Below, piece after piece: positions 39,763-48,911 of a stretch of DNA of 64,000 bases (the stretch's first letter is position 1; each line of letters opens with the position of its first letter). The stretch is from JBJHAX01 sp050480705 (GTDB lineage Bacteria > Actinomycetota > Nitriliruptoria > Nitriliruptorales > Nitriliruptoraceae). The stretch lies in contig JBJHAX010000007.1 in assembly GCA_050480705.1 (NCBI GenBank), forward strand, positions 16,119 to 80,118, written 5' to 3'. The notes beneath the pieces were generated by a model that made no database searches, was not told where the DNA came from, and saw only the letters and a list, made by a program, of their open reading frames with translations. A program made the translations under genes and the position numbers.

Positions 39763-41903
39763 ACGTCGCCACCTCGCCGTTCGACGGCGTCACGCCCGTG
39801 GCGTCGCCAGGTCCCGCGGTGACGTTGCTGCAGGGACGGGCGTTCTGCCTGTCTCTTCCCAACGGGGACATCACGCCTGAGCATCCGCACGGATTGTTCT
39901 TCCTCGACAGGCGCATCCTTTCGCGCTTCGAGGTGTTGATCGACGGCGTTCATCTCGAAGGACTGGCTGTCGACGTGCGCACCCCGTTCGACGCCTCCTT
40001 CGTCGCACGCGCCGAGCCGCCGCCCGGCAATGCCGACGCGACGCTGGTGGTCGAGCGCCACCGTTCGGTGGGCCGCGGCATGCGCGAGACGATCCGTCTG
40101 CACAACTACGGAATGGAAACCCTCGACGTGGAACTCACCGTCCGCATCGACGCGGATTTCGCGCACCTGTTCGAGGTCAAGCAGGGCGGTGTCGAGCTGC
40201 GCGGGGACCATGCACGGCGGCTCGAGGGCCGCGAGATGTGTTTCGACCGCGGACTCGACGACAGCCACGAGAGCGCGCGCGTGACCTTCAGCGAGGCGCC
40301 GACGTCCGAACACGACGGTGGACTGACCTGGTCGGTGCACCTCGATCCGAAAAGCGAATGGACGCTGTGCTGCGAGTTCACCCTGTCGCGAGACGGCGTG
40401 ACCTACGAAGGACGCTTTCGATGCGGGCAGGACGACGCCGACTCGTTCCCCGTGCGCGAACACACCATCTGGCATGCCGAACTGCCTGATCTCGACACCG
40501 ATGACGACGATCTCACCCGCGCCGTCGCCGTCGCCGGAGGCGACATCGGGTCGCTGCGCATCCACGATCCGGCACACCCGCAGTGGGCGGTACTCGCCGC
40601 AGGCGCACCCTGGTACATGACGGTGTTCGGACGTGACTCCCTGCTGACCGCGTGGATGACGTTGATCGCCGACGCAAACCTCAGCCGGGGGGTGCTTCGC
40701 ACGCTCGCACGACTTCAGGGCAGCAAGATCGACGATGCAAGCGACGAGCAGCCGGGGCGCATTCTCCACGAGATCCGTGCGACAGACTCAGACGAGCTCA
40801 GTATCGAAGAGGCGGACGTCTACTTCGGCACCGTCGACGCGACGCCACTGTTCGTGATGCTCGTTGGCGAATTCGCCCGCTGGCATCCTGACGATCCGCT
40901 CATCGACGAATTGATGGACAACGTCGACGCGGCGATGCGCTGGCTCGACGATTTCGGCGACCTCGACGGTGACGGATTCGTCGAGTACCAGCGGCGGAGC
41001 GCCCGCGGGCTCGTCAACCAGGGGTGGAAGGACTCCTGGGACGCGATCCGCCATGCCGACGGCGAGCTTGCCGAGGGGCCGATCGCGCTGTGCGAGGTGC
41101 AGGCGTACACCTACGGCGCCTACATAGCGCGCGCCGAACTTGCGGAACGCCATGGAGACGCCGGCACAGCCGACGTATGGCGCGAGCGCGCCGCGGTACT
41201 GCGGTCAAGGTTCGACGAGCGCTTCTGGGATGACGAGCTCGGCTGTTACGTGCTGGCGCTCGACGGCGACAAACGTCCCGTTCGGGTAGCCGCATCGAAC
41301 GCGGGTCATGCACTGTGGGCAGGGGTCGCGCTGCCGCAGCGCGCAGGACGGCTCGCCGACACCCTGCTGTCACCGGCGATGTTCAGCGGATGGGGCGTGC
41401 GCACGCTCGCGTCCGACGCGCGCGCCTACAACCCGATCAGCTATCACAACGGGTCGGTCTGGCCGCACGACAATGCGCTCATCGCTGAAGGGCTGTCGCG
41501 CTACGGGTTCACGTCGCACGCCGCACGGATCCTGCGCGCGCAACTCGACATCACGATCCACAACGGCGGACGGCTGCCCGAACTGCTCAGCGGGCTCGCC
41601 CGTGAACAGTTCGCCGTCCCGGCCGCGTATCCGGCGTCGTGCATCCCGCAGGCGTGGGCGGCCGCAGCGCCACTGCAGTGGCTGCGCACAATGCTCCGGT
41701 TCGATGTTCGTGGCGCCGGCCCGGACCTGTGGATCGAGCCGCGCCTTCCCGACGGCATCGCCCGGCTGCGTCTCGACGGCGTGCGTGTGGCAGGCCGTTT
41801 CCTGACGCTGTCGGTGGAACACGGCCGGGTGAGCATCGACGGCGCCCACGGCATCGAGGTACACCTCGGACGCATGGGCGCCAACGGTCACAGAGCTCAG
41901 TGA
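39759..41903 (+). CDS. Amylo-alpha-1,6-glucosidase / glycogen-debranching-like glycoside hydrolase
   Basis: 714 aa. The N-terminal beta-sandwich (about 1-240; FCLSLPNGDITPEHPHGLFFLDRRILSRFEVLIDG) is the glycogen-debranching N-terminal domain. An (alpha/alpha)6 barrel follows with YMTVFGRDSLLTAWMTL, LVNQGWKDSWDAI, NPISYHNGSVWPHDNALIAEGLSRYG and FAVPAAYPASCIPQAWAAAAPLQWL. Related enzymes act on glycogen or on small glucosides used as compatible solutes. Which applies here is open, because no glg or tre genes are nearby. Ends just before a strong bidirectional terminator. Confidence 0.85.
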   Translation: MNVATSPFDGVTPVASPGPAVTLLQGRAFCLSLPNGDITPEHPHGLFFLDRRILSRFEVLIDGVHLEGLAVDVRTPFDASFVARAEPPPGNADATLVVERHRSVGRGMRETIRLHNYGMETLDVELTVRIDADFAHLFEVKQGGVELRGDHARRLEGREMCFDRGLDDSHESARVTFSEAPTSEHDGGLTWSVHLDPKSEWTLCCEFTLSRDGVTYEGRFRCGQDDADSFPVREHTIWHAELPDLDTDDDDLTRAVAVAGGDIGSLRIHDPAHPQWAVLAAGAPWYMTVFGRDSLLTAWMTLIADANLSRGVLRTLARLQGSKIDDASDEQPGRILHEIRATDSDELSIEEADVYFGTVDATPLFVMLVGEFARWHPDDPLIDELMDNVDAAMRWLDDFGDLDGDGFVEYQRRSARGLVNQGWKDSWDAIRHADGELAEGPIALCEVQAYTYGAYIARAELAERHGDAGTADVWRERAAVLRSRFDERFWDDELGCYVLALDGDKRPVRVAASNAGHALWAGVALPQRAGRLADTLLSPAMFSGWGVRTLASDARAYNPISYHNGSVWPHDNALIAEGLSRYGFTSHAARILRAQLDITIHNGGRLPELLSGLAREQFAVPAAYPASCIPQAWAAAAPLQWLRTMLRFDVRGAGPDLWIEPRLPDGIARLRLDGVRVAGRFLTLSVEHGRVSIDGAHGIEVHLGRMGANGHRAQ

Positions 41904-41911
41904 GGCCTTCA

Positions 41912-41945
41912 GCGAGCGGGCATGCCAGCTGACATGTCCGCTCGC
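41912..41945. terminator. Strong bidirectional terminator
   Basis: GCGAGCGGGCATG pairs with CATGTCCGCTCGC over 13 bp (one G-U) around the loop CCAGCTGA. It lies exactly in the 47-bp convergent gap between the debranching enzyme and the surface protein. Confidence 0.65.
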
Positions 41946-41950
41946 CAGGA

Positions 41951-44900
41951 TCACCGGGTCAATATCGGTTCGACGCGCGCAGCGAACGGCTCGCCACCGT
42001 CGTCAGGTTCGAACGGTTCTTCACCCCGCTCCTCGCGACGCCTCGTGGGCAACCACGCCGTTGCGACCGCCAGCATGCCAAGGCCCGCTGCCCACGCCAT
42101 CAGCTCGTAGGCGATGGCGAACCATCCGAGCACGAGGCCCGGCAGTGCCGCGACGACGCCGAGGACCACCATCGGCATGCGCCTGCGACGTTGCTCTGCC
42201 GGCACGGCCGCGCGGATCAACCCGACGAGGATGGCCCCAGCCAGGAACAACAGTGTCCACCAGGGCACCGAACGGTCGAGCGGGACGATACGCATCGCAA
42301 CATGCTCGCCGCCCGTGGAGTTGTGCCCGAAGATGGTGACGGTCGCCTGGGAGCCGCCGTCGAAGCGACGGATCTCATTGAGCGTGGCCGGGGTGAGCAC
42401 GATCTCGCCGTCGTCGTCCACGTGCATCCCGTCGAGAGCGCGGTAGCCGACGACGCGCACTCGGTGTCCACCCGGCTCGACCGCATCCACGGGCAGCAGT
42501 CCGGTGACGGTCGCGTTGCCGTGCTCGTCGACGATCGCTTCGCCGAGCACCAACGGCGTGGAGGTCACGGCCAGATGCACGACGCTGCCCGGCATGTAGC
42601 CACGCACTGCTGCCGACAGCTCGAGCCATCTTCGAGACGCGGCCTGGTCGAACTGATGGAAGGTGCCGGGAACGTCCAGACCTGAGTCGGCGAAGACCTC
42701 GCGACGACGCTCGTCGTCGGCATGCAGCTCAACTCCTGCGTCGGCGACCTCACCCTCATGGACACGCGCACGCTGCAACCACGCGAAGTCGGTGCGGTTC
42801 CGGTCACTCGACTCGTTCAGTGCGAGCGCGAGTGCGTAGGGATCGATCGTGTCCGACGACGAAATGATGAACTGGCCGGTCGTGCGAGCGCCGACGACCT
42901 CGACCCGGACACCACTTCCCGGCGCGAATCCTGCGAGGCGTTCACGTCCGAGTGCCCTGAGCGTGCGCAGAGCGCTGTCATGACCACCGGCCGCGCCGCC
43001 ATTCGACGCAGACGCAGAGATCGGTCCGACCCCTACATCGACCGTGTGACGTGCCACCGGAGCCTGGGTGTCGTCCGGTGCACTGCCTGCGAGCGGCGCC
43101 GATCCCGACGTGGATGGCGCGGGCCGCGGACGGATGATCGGCGACGAGCCGCTCGGACCCTGCTCACCGGAGGTGTCATCCCCGCCACCTCCAGCCGTAC
43201 CCGCCTGTTGCACGCCCGCAGGCGCTTGCGACGGCGCGGGCGTCCGCGTCGTTGACAACGGTGCGAGCAACTGGCCGGACGGTTCGCCATCGGAGGTTTC
43301 CTGGGACGACGAACCACCGGAGCCGCTCGAGCCACCGGATCCACCCGAACCACTCGCGGTGAAGCGGAATTGGCGGGTGACCTCATCCGCCGCTTGGAAA
43401 TGGTCGTTTCCGGTCTGGGACGCCACCAACTGGCACGTGCCCGTGCTGAGCGGGCTGACGGTGGTCCCTGACACGGTGCACACGTCGGTCGAGGTGCTCG
43501 TCAGAATCACGTCCAGACCCGACGAGGCAGTGGGGTTGACCGTGAACGCGCCTGATGTGCGCCGGCGATCCGAAATCGTCGCGAAGGTGATCGTCTGGGT
43601 GGCCTTGACGACGTCGATGCCGATCGAGTCCGTCGCCTCGAGGTAGAAGTGGGGGGCGCCCGACGCGGCGACAGTGGCGGTGACCAGGCAGGTGCCGGCG
43701 CTGAGTGCCGTAACCGTCGTGCCGTCAAGCGAGCAGTGGTCACTGCCGGCACTGAGCGAGACGTCGACCGTCTCTCCCCCGGTGAGGGCAGGTGACGGCG
43801 TCGCTGCGACCTGCGAGGTCGCTGCCGGATCCGATCCGAGCACGAGCTCACCCGGATCAGTGGTCAGAGCGAGGGTCCGGGGCTGACGCACCAGGATCGT
43901 GATCTCGCGTGCAACGACGGTCGTGCCGTCGGTGACCTCAACGGTGAAGCTGAACTCGCCCGCAACCGTGGGGGAACCGGCGAATTCGCCGTTTGAGGCG
44001 TCGAGTGTCATCCCATCGGGTAGCTCGTCACCATCCTTGACGCTCCATGTGAGCGCACTGCCGTCGCCCCCGGTCGCCTCGAAGATGACCGGCCCATAGG
44101 TCTGATCAACGACACCGTCGTCGAGCATGGGGGCCACGAACACGATGGCGTCGGCCGCCAGGGTCGTGAACGTCTCAGCGCCGCCCCGAATTTCGGGGTG
44201 GTAATCGTCACCGTCGCTGGTCAGTGTGATGTGACCGAGCACCGCGACGAATCGCACGAGGTAGCCGGTGTCTGCCTCGAGACCGTCCACGGGGGTGGAA
44301 ACCTGGAACACGCCTCCAACTGCGTCGATGCTCCAGGTTTCGCCGCCGGTGTCGTTGCTGATCTCAGTGAGCTTGTCGTGCGCGTCGAAGCCGTCGTCCT
44401 GCGTGACGTACTCGAACGCGAAGACGAGTTTGTCGAGGTCGCTTTCGCTCAGCGTCTGGCCGCCGAGGTCGAGCTGGCCGTGCAATGTCACCGTGTCGCT
44501 GCCGATATCCGACGGAGCACCGGTGGTGGCGGTGGGTTCGGCATCCTCGAGGTCGTCGCCGAGTGCGGTCAGCAGGTCACCGTCGCCAGACCAGTCCTGC
44601 TCCCATGCGTCGAACCAGTCCTGCCAGTCGTTGATTCCCTCATCGGCGAGCATCGCGAACAACGCTTCGTCCTCGGCTGCCTCCTGATCGTCGAGATCGT
44701 GCATCACCTCTCTGAGCGCCTTGGACACGTCGAACTCGCCGTCGGTGCCGAAGTCGTCGAGGTAGGTGTCCATCGCACCGTCGGCTCCGGTGAGATCGTC
44801 GAGCGAAGCACCACTGTCGTCGTCGAATGCGGCGAGTGCCGCGTCGAACTCGGCGACGGTGTCGAACACGTCCTCGCCGTCGAGGTCGAGCAGGTCATTG

Positions 44901-45424
44901 AGCGCATCGAGAAGCGCCTGCTCGTTCACCTCGTTGTCGTCTTCGTCATAGGCAGCCTTGGCCTGCGCGACCGCCTTGATCAGCGCGAAGCGCTCTTCGA
45001 GTTCGGCGACCTCGCCAGCGATGTAGTCGCGTGTGCCCATCGGGGCGCACCCGTCGACGTCGCCGTTGAAGATGTCCTGCCCGAGCGTGTTGCCGTCCCA
45101 GTTGACGTGGCGACGGGTGCCCGGGCCAAGTGGCTGGTGGCTGAAGATGTCACCCCACTTGGTCCGTGTCGCCCGGTACCAGTGGGCGTTGTCGGGGTCG
45201 AACACCTCGCCGGTGTGGCCTTGGTGGCCGTTGAGCGCGCCTCGCGGCACCTCGATGCGCCGGTAGGGGTTGGTGATCGAATTGGTGCGGTGGCAGATCT
45301 CGTAGCGCTGGGCACGGTTGTTCGCCTCAGCGGCGCTGCTCGACAGCACGATGGTCACGGGCGCCACGACAGCGACGACGAGCACCGCCACGAACAGCCG
45401 GATCCGGCTCGACCGACAGATCAT
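41951..45424 (-). CDS. Large acidic cell-surface protein with Ig-like domains and C-terminal membrane helices
   Basis: 1157 aa. ATG with AGGAGAGG upstream. Signal peptide (about 1-35, cleavage near AEA-NN). A Cys/His/Trp-rich domain (about 40-135) follows, then an Asp/Glu-rich helical segment (about 140-310). Next come a fibronectin/Ig-like domain, a putative-Ig domain of the He_PIG type (YGPVIFEATGGDGSALTWSVKDGDELPDGMTLDASNGEFAGSPTVAG), and two Ig-like repeats with HCSLDGTTVTALSAGTCLVTATV and VCTVSGTTVSPLSTGTCQLVAS. A Ser/Gly/Pro linker leads to an OmpA-like/Ig stalk and three membrane helices near the C-terminus. Role unknown: adhesion, envelope structure or sensing. Its acidity fits a salt-exposed surface. 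Confidence 0.8.
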   Translation of the reverse strand: MICRSSRIRLFVAVLVVAVVAPVTIVLSSSAAEANNRAQRYEICHRTNSITNPYRRIEVPRGALNGHQGHTGEVFDPDNAHWYRATRTKWGDIFSHQPLGPGTRRHVNWDGNTLGQDIFNGDVDGCAPMGTRDYIAGEVAELEERFALIKAVAQAKAAYDEDDNEVNEQALLDALNDLLDLDGEDVFDTVAEFDAALAAFDDDSGASLDDLTGADGAMDTYLDDFGTDGEFDVSKALREVMHDLDDQEAAEDEALFAMLADEGINDWQDWFDAWEQDWSGDGDLLTALGDDLEDAEPTATTGAPSDIGSDTVTLHGQLDLGGQTLSESDLDKLVFAFEYVTQDDGFDAHDKLTEISNDTGGETWSIDAVGGVFQVSTPVDGLEADTGYLVRFVAVLGHITLTSDGDDYHPEIRGGAETFTTLAADAIVFVAPMLDDGVVDQTYGPVIFEATGGDGSALTWSVKDGDELPDGMTLDASNGEFAGSPTVAGEFSFTVEVTDGTTVVAREITILVRQPRTLALTTDPGELVLGSDPAATSQVAATPSPALTGGETVDVSLSAGSDHCSLDGTTVTALSAGTCLVTATVAASGAPHFYLEATDSIGIDVVKATQTITFATISDRRRTSGAFTVNPTASSGLDVILTSTSTDVCTVSGTTVSPLSTGTCQLVASQTGNDHFQAADEVTRQFRFTASGSGGSGGSSGSGGSSSQETSDGEPSGQLLAPLSTTRTPAPSQAPAGVQQAGTAGGGGDDTSGEQGPSGSSPIIRPRPAPSTSGSAPLAGSAPDDTQAPVARHTVDVGVGPISASASNGGAAGGHDSALRTLRALGRERLAGFAPGSGVRVEVVGARTTGQFIISSSDTIDPYALALALNESSDRNRTDFAWLQRARVHEGEVADAGVELHADDERRREVFADSGLDVPGTFHQFDQAASRRWLELSAAVRGYMPGSVVHLAVTSTPLVLGEAIVDEHGNATVTGLLPVDAVEPGGHRVRVVGYRALDGMHVDDDGEIVLTPATLNEIRRFDGGSQATVTIFGHNSTGGEHVAMRIVPLDRSVPWWTLLFLAGAILVGLIRAAVPAEQRRRRMPMVVLGVVAALPGLVLGWFAIAYELMAWAAGLGMLAVATAWLPTRRREERGEEPFEPDDGGEPFAARVEPILTR

Positions 45425-45617
45425 CGGACACCTCTCCTGATGCGGACCGTGGCCGCTTCCGCGGTCCCGGCACGGCGGACCGCACCGACGTGTGCGATCT
45501 CGACTGCATGCTCATCGAGCGTCGACAACGCGACCTTGAGGCAGTTGTGCGAATCTTGTCGAAACCGTGCGGTGGGGTTGTGTGACGTCCCGGCGTGACA
45601 CGTCAACGCGGCTTGAC

Positions 45618-48600
45618 TCAGCGGAAATCGCGTGCACGTGCGGGAGCACGCAGCACCAGGGGTTCGAGGCGTTGCGCGACGATGCTGATCGCCTCCCCGG
45701 AGCGCTCCACCCGTCCGGTGACGATCAGGGCGGCTGCGCCGGTCGCCACCTGCCGCTGTGCGCGCCACAGCCCGGGCGAGCAGATCACGTTGGTCATCCC
45801 GGTTTCGTCTTCGAGGTTGACGAACACGGTGCCGCCGGCGGTTGCCGGTTGCTGGCGGTGCGTGACCACCCCGGCAACACGTACCCGCCGGCCGTGTTCG
45901 ATCTCGGCGAGGCCCGCGGCACTGACCACGTCACGAGCATCCAGCTCGCCACGCACGTACTCGACGGGGAAACGGTCGGGTGAGATCCCGGTCGCCTGCA
46001 GGTCGGCGACGGTGCGCTCCTCGTCGCTCATCGGCGGCAGTGCGGGCGGCCGGGTGCCGGTGGCGGTGCCGGGCAGCCGGTCGGCGGTCTGCCAGGCCAC
46101 CGCGCCTGCCGTCCACAATGACCCGCGCCGATCGTCGTCGTCGGACATCGAGCACAGCGCACCGGCGGTCGCCAGCGACTCCAACGCGCGACGTGGCACC
46201 CCCACACGCCGCACGAGTTCTTCGATCGAACTGTAGGGCGCGTGCGCAGCGATGCGTTCGGCGAGATCCTCACCGACATCGCGCACCCCGGCGAGCCCCA
46301 GGCGCACAGCGGTGTTACCGGTCGACGACGGATCGTGCTCGAGTGTCGCGCTCGCCGCGCCGCGGTTGACGTCGGCACGGTGGACGACGACGCCGTGCCG
46401 GCGGGCGTCGGCGACGAGCGTCTGCGGGGCGTAGAACCCCATCGGCTGGTTGTTGAGCAGGCCCGCGAGGAACGCCGCCGGGTAGTGCAGCTTCATCCAT
46501 GCGCTCGCGTACACCAGGTAGGCGAAGCTGACCGAGTGCGATTCGGGGAAGCCGAAGTCAGCGAAGGCGGCGATCTGGCCGTAGATCATCTCGGCGGTCC
46601 CGCCGGTGATGCCGCGTTCGGCCATCCCGTCGAACAGCCGCCGACGCAGCCGCTCCATGCGCTCGCTGGAACGTTTCGCGCCCATGGCCTGGCGCAGCTG
46701 GTCGGCCTCCGCGGCGCTCAACCCGGCGGCGTCCACCGCCATCTGCATCAGCTGTTCCTGGAACAGTGGCACCCCGAGCGTGCGTTCCAGCGCGGGACGC
46801 AGCGACGGATGCAGGTAGGTGACCGGCTCCTCACCGTTGCGGCGACGGATGTAGGGGTGGACCGAGCCGCCCTGGATCGGGCCGGGTCGGATGATCGCGA
46901 CCTCGATCACCAGGTCGTAGAAGGTGCGTGGACGCAGACGCGGCAGGGTCGCCAGCTGGGCGCGTGACTCGACCTGGAAGACCCCGACGGCATCCGCACG
47001 ACACAGCATGTCGTAGACCTCGTCCTGCTGGGGCAGCGCCGCCAGATCGACGTCGATCCCGTGGTGTACGGCGACAAGATCGATCATGTCGTGCAACGCG
47101 GCGAGCATGCCAAGGCCCAGCAGGTCGAACTTGACCAGGCCGACCTCGGCGCAGTCGTCCTTGTCCCACTGCAGCACGGTGCGGCCGGGCATGCGTGCAC
47201 GCTCGACCGGACAGACCTCGATGATCGGCCGGTCGCACAGCACCATGCCGCCCGAATGGATACCCAGGTGACGGGGGGCGTCGACGAAACGTTCGGCGAG
47301 CGCCACGACGTCGTCGGGGATCCCCTCCAGCGCCGCAGGATCGTCCGACACCCCCCGCCAGGCCGACAACTGGCGGGACCACACGTCGATGCGGTCGCGA
47401 TCGTGACCCAGCGCACGCGCAGCATCGCGCAGCGCGGAGCGGGACCGGTAGGTGATGACGTTGGCGACCTGGGCGGCATGGTGGCGGCCGTAGCGTTCGT
47501 AGACGTACTGGATCACCTCTTCACGGCGCGACGACTCGATGTCGACATCGATGTCGGGAGGACCGTCACGTTCCGGCGACAGGAAGCGTTCGAACAGCAG
47601 GCCGAGCCGCACCGCATCCGCCTTGGTGATACCGAGCACGTAGCACACGGCCGAGTTCGCGGCTGAGCCGCGCCCCTGGCACAGGATGTCGTTGGCGCGA
47701 CAGAACTCGACGATGTCGTGGACGATCAGGAAATAGCCCGGGTAGTGCAGCGTTTCGATGACGGCGAGTTCGTGCTCTATCTGACGCCACGCCCCCGGGG
47801 TGGTCTCTGCGTCACGTGTTCCGTAGCGCGCCACCGCATGACGTTCGACGAGGTCGCGCAGCCAGCTCATCGGGGTGTGGCCGTCGGGGACCGGGAAGTC
47901 GGGCAGGTCGGGGGCGACCAGACGCAAATCGAAGGCGAGCTGGTCGCCGAGCGCGGCGGTGGCCTCGACCACACCGGGGAAGCGCCGGAAGCGGCGGGCC
48001 TGTTCCGCCCCGGAACGCAGGTGCGCACCGGCGGTCACCGTCATCCATCCGTCCATCTCCGCGAGGCTTCGGCGGGCGCGGACCGCCGCCATCGCTGCGG
48101 CGAGACGATGGTCGGCGGGGCGAGCATGGTGGACGTTGTTGGTCACGACCAGCACGACGCCCTCGCGGATGGCGATCTCGGCGAGCGCGTCGTTGCGGTG
48201 GCTGTCGAGTGGATCACCGTGGTCCCACAGCTCGACAGCGACATGGTCGCGACCGAACGCGGCGACGAGTCGTTGCAGCGCCCGACGTGCCGCAGCAGGT
48301 CCTTGGGTGACAAGCGCATTCACCACCGCGCCTTTGCGGCATCCGGTGAGCGCCAGCCACCGTCCACCGCCCGCTGCACCGAGTTCGTCGACATTGCCGT
48401 AACGGGGTGCGCCCTTCTCGCCGGCGAGCTGCGCGAGTGAGATGGTGCGGCTCAACCGCGCGTAACCGTCCGGGTCGCGGGCGAGCACGACCAGGTGCTC
48501 ACCCTCGGGATCGGCGGTGCCGGTGCGGCCACTTCCCCCTAGGCCGAGTTCGGCACCGATGACGGTGGCGACACCGAGTTCACGGGCGGCTTGGGCGAAA

Positions 48601-48899
48601 CGGACCACCCCGTACAGACCGTCGTGGTCGGTCAGCGCGAGCGTCCCGATGCCGAGCCGGGCGGCTTCCTCGACCAATTGCTCGGGGTGGGAGGCGCCGT
48701 CGAGGAAACTGAAGTTCGAATGGCAGTGCAGTTCGGCGTAGGGCACGCCCGCAGCATCCCGGCGTATCGGCGGGGCACGGTAGGCCTCGCGCCGGCGCGA
48801 CAACGCCGGAGCGTCGTTGCCGTCTGCGCCGGCAAGCACACGGCCGGACAGGCGCGAGGCATGGTCGCTCCAGCGCACCGCAGGGTTGCCCATGCCCAT
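45618..48899 (-). CDS. dnaE2: Error-prone DNA polymerase III alpha subunit
   Basis: 1093 aa, the translesion polymerase of the ImuA'/ImuB/DnaE2 mutasome. The PHP domain is at about 55-270 (YAELHCHSNFSFLDGASHPEQLVEEA, LALTDHDGLYG). Polymerase-site aspartates are in PPDIDVDIESSRREEVIQYVYERYG. Further motifs are FQEQLMQMAVD and GFPESHSVSFAYLVYASAWMKLHYP, then a C-terminal OB domain (VRVAGVVTHRQQPATAGGTVFVNLEDETG). Length and the ATG start agree with the DnaE2 group. 12 bp downstream of imuB and transcribed with it. Confidence 0.96.
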   Translation of the reverse strand: MGMGNPAVRWSDHASRLSGRVLAGADGNDAPALSRRREAYRAPPIRRDAAGVPYAELHCHSNFSFLDGASHPEQLVEEAARLGIGTLALTDHDGLYGVVRFAQAARELGVATVIGAELGLGGSGRTGTADPEGEHLVVLARDPDGYARLSRTISLAQLAGEKGAPRYGNVDELGAAGGGRWLALTGCRKGAVVNALVTQGPAAARRALQRLVAAFGRDHVAVELWDHGDPLDSHRNDALAEIAIREGVVLVVTNNVHHARPADHRLAAAMAAVRARRSLAEMDGWMTVTAGAHLRSGAEQARRFRRFPGVVEATAALGDQLAFDLRLVAPDLPDFPVPDGHTPMSWLRDLVERHAVARYGTRDAETTPGAWRQIEHELAVIETLHYPGYFLIVHDIVEFCRANDILCQGRGSAANSAVCYVLGITKADAVRLGLLFERFLSPERDGPPDIDVDIESSRREEVIQYVYERYGRHHAAQVANVITYRSRSALRDAARALGHDRDRIDVWSRQLSAWRGVSDDPAALEGIPDDVVALAERFVDAPRHLGIHSGGMVLCDRPIIEVCPVERARMPGRTVLQWDKDDCAEVGLVKFDLLGLGMLAALHDMIDLVAVHHGIDVDLAALPQQDEVYDMLCRADAVGVFQVESRAQLATLPRLRPRTFYDLVIEVAIIRPGPIQGGSVHPYIRRRNGEEPVTYLHPSLRPALERTLGVPLFQEQLMQMAVDAAGLSAAEADQLRQAMGAKRSSERMERLRRRLFDGMAERGITGGTAEMIYGQIAAFADFGFPESHSVSFAYLVYASAWMKLHYPAAFLAGLLNNQPMGFYAPQTLVADARRHGVVVHRADVNRGAASATLEHDPSSTGNTAVRLGLAGVRDVGEDLAERIAAHAPYSSIEELVRRVGVPRRALESLATAGALCSMSDDDDRRGSLWTAGAVAWQTADRLPGTATGTRPPALPPMSDEERTVADLQATGISPDRFPVEYVRGELDARDVVSAAGLAEIEHGRRVRVAGVVTHRQQPATAGGTVFVNLEDETGMTNVICSPGLWRAQRQVATGAAALIVTGRVERSGEAISIVAQRLEPLVLRAPARARDFR

Positions 48900-48911
48900 C
48901 AGTGGCCTCGA

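Noticed and set aside
44198..45598. 466-aa plus-strand open frame
   Set aside because: Antisense to the Asp/Glu-rich part of the surface protein; Val/Glu repetition mirrors GAC/GAG codons and no start signal is present.
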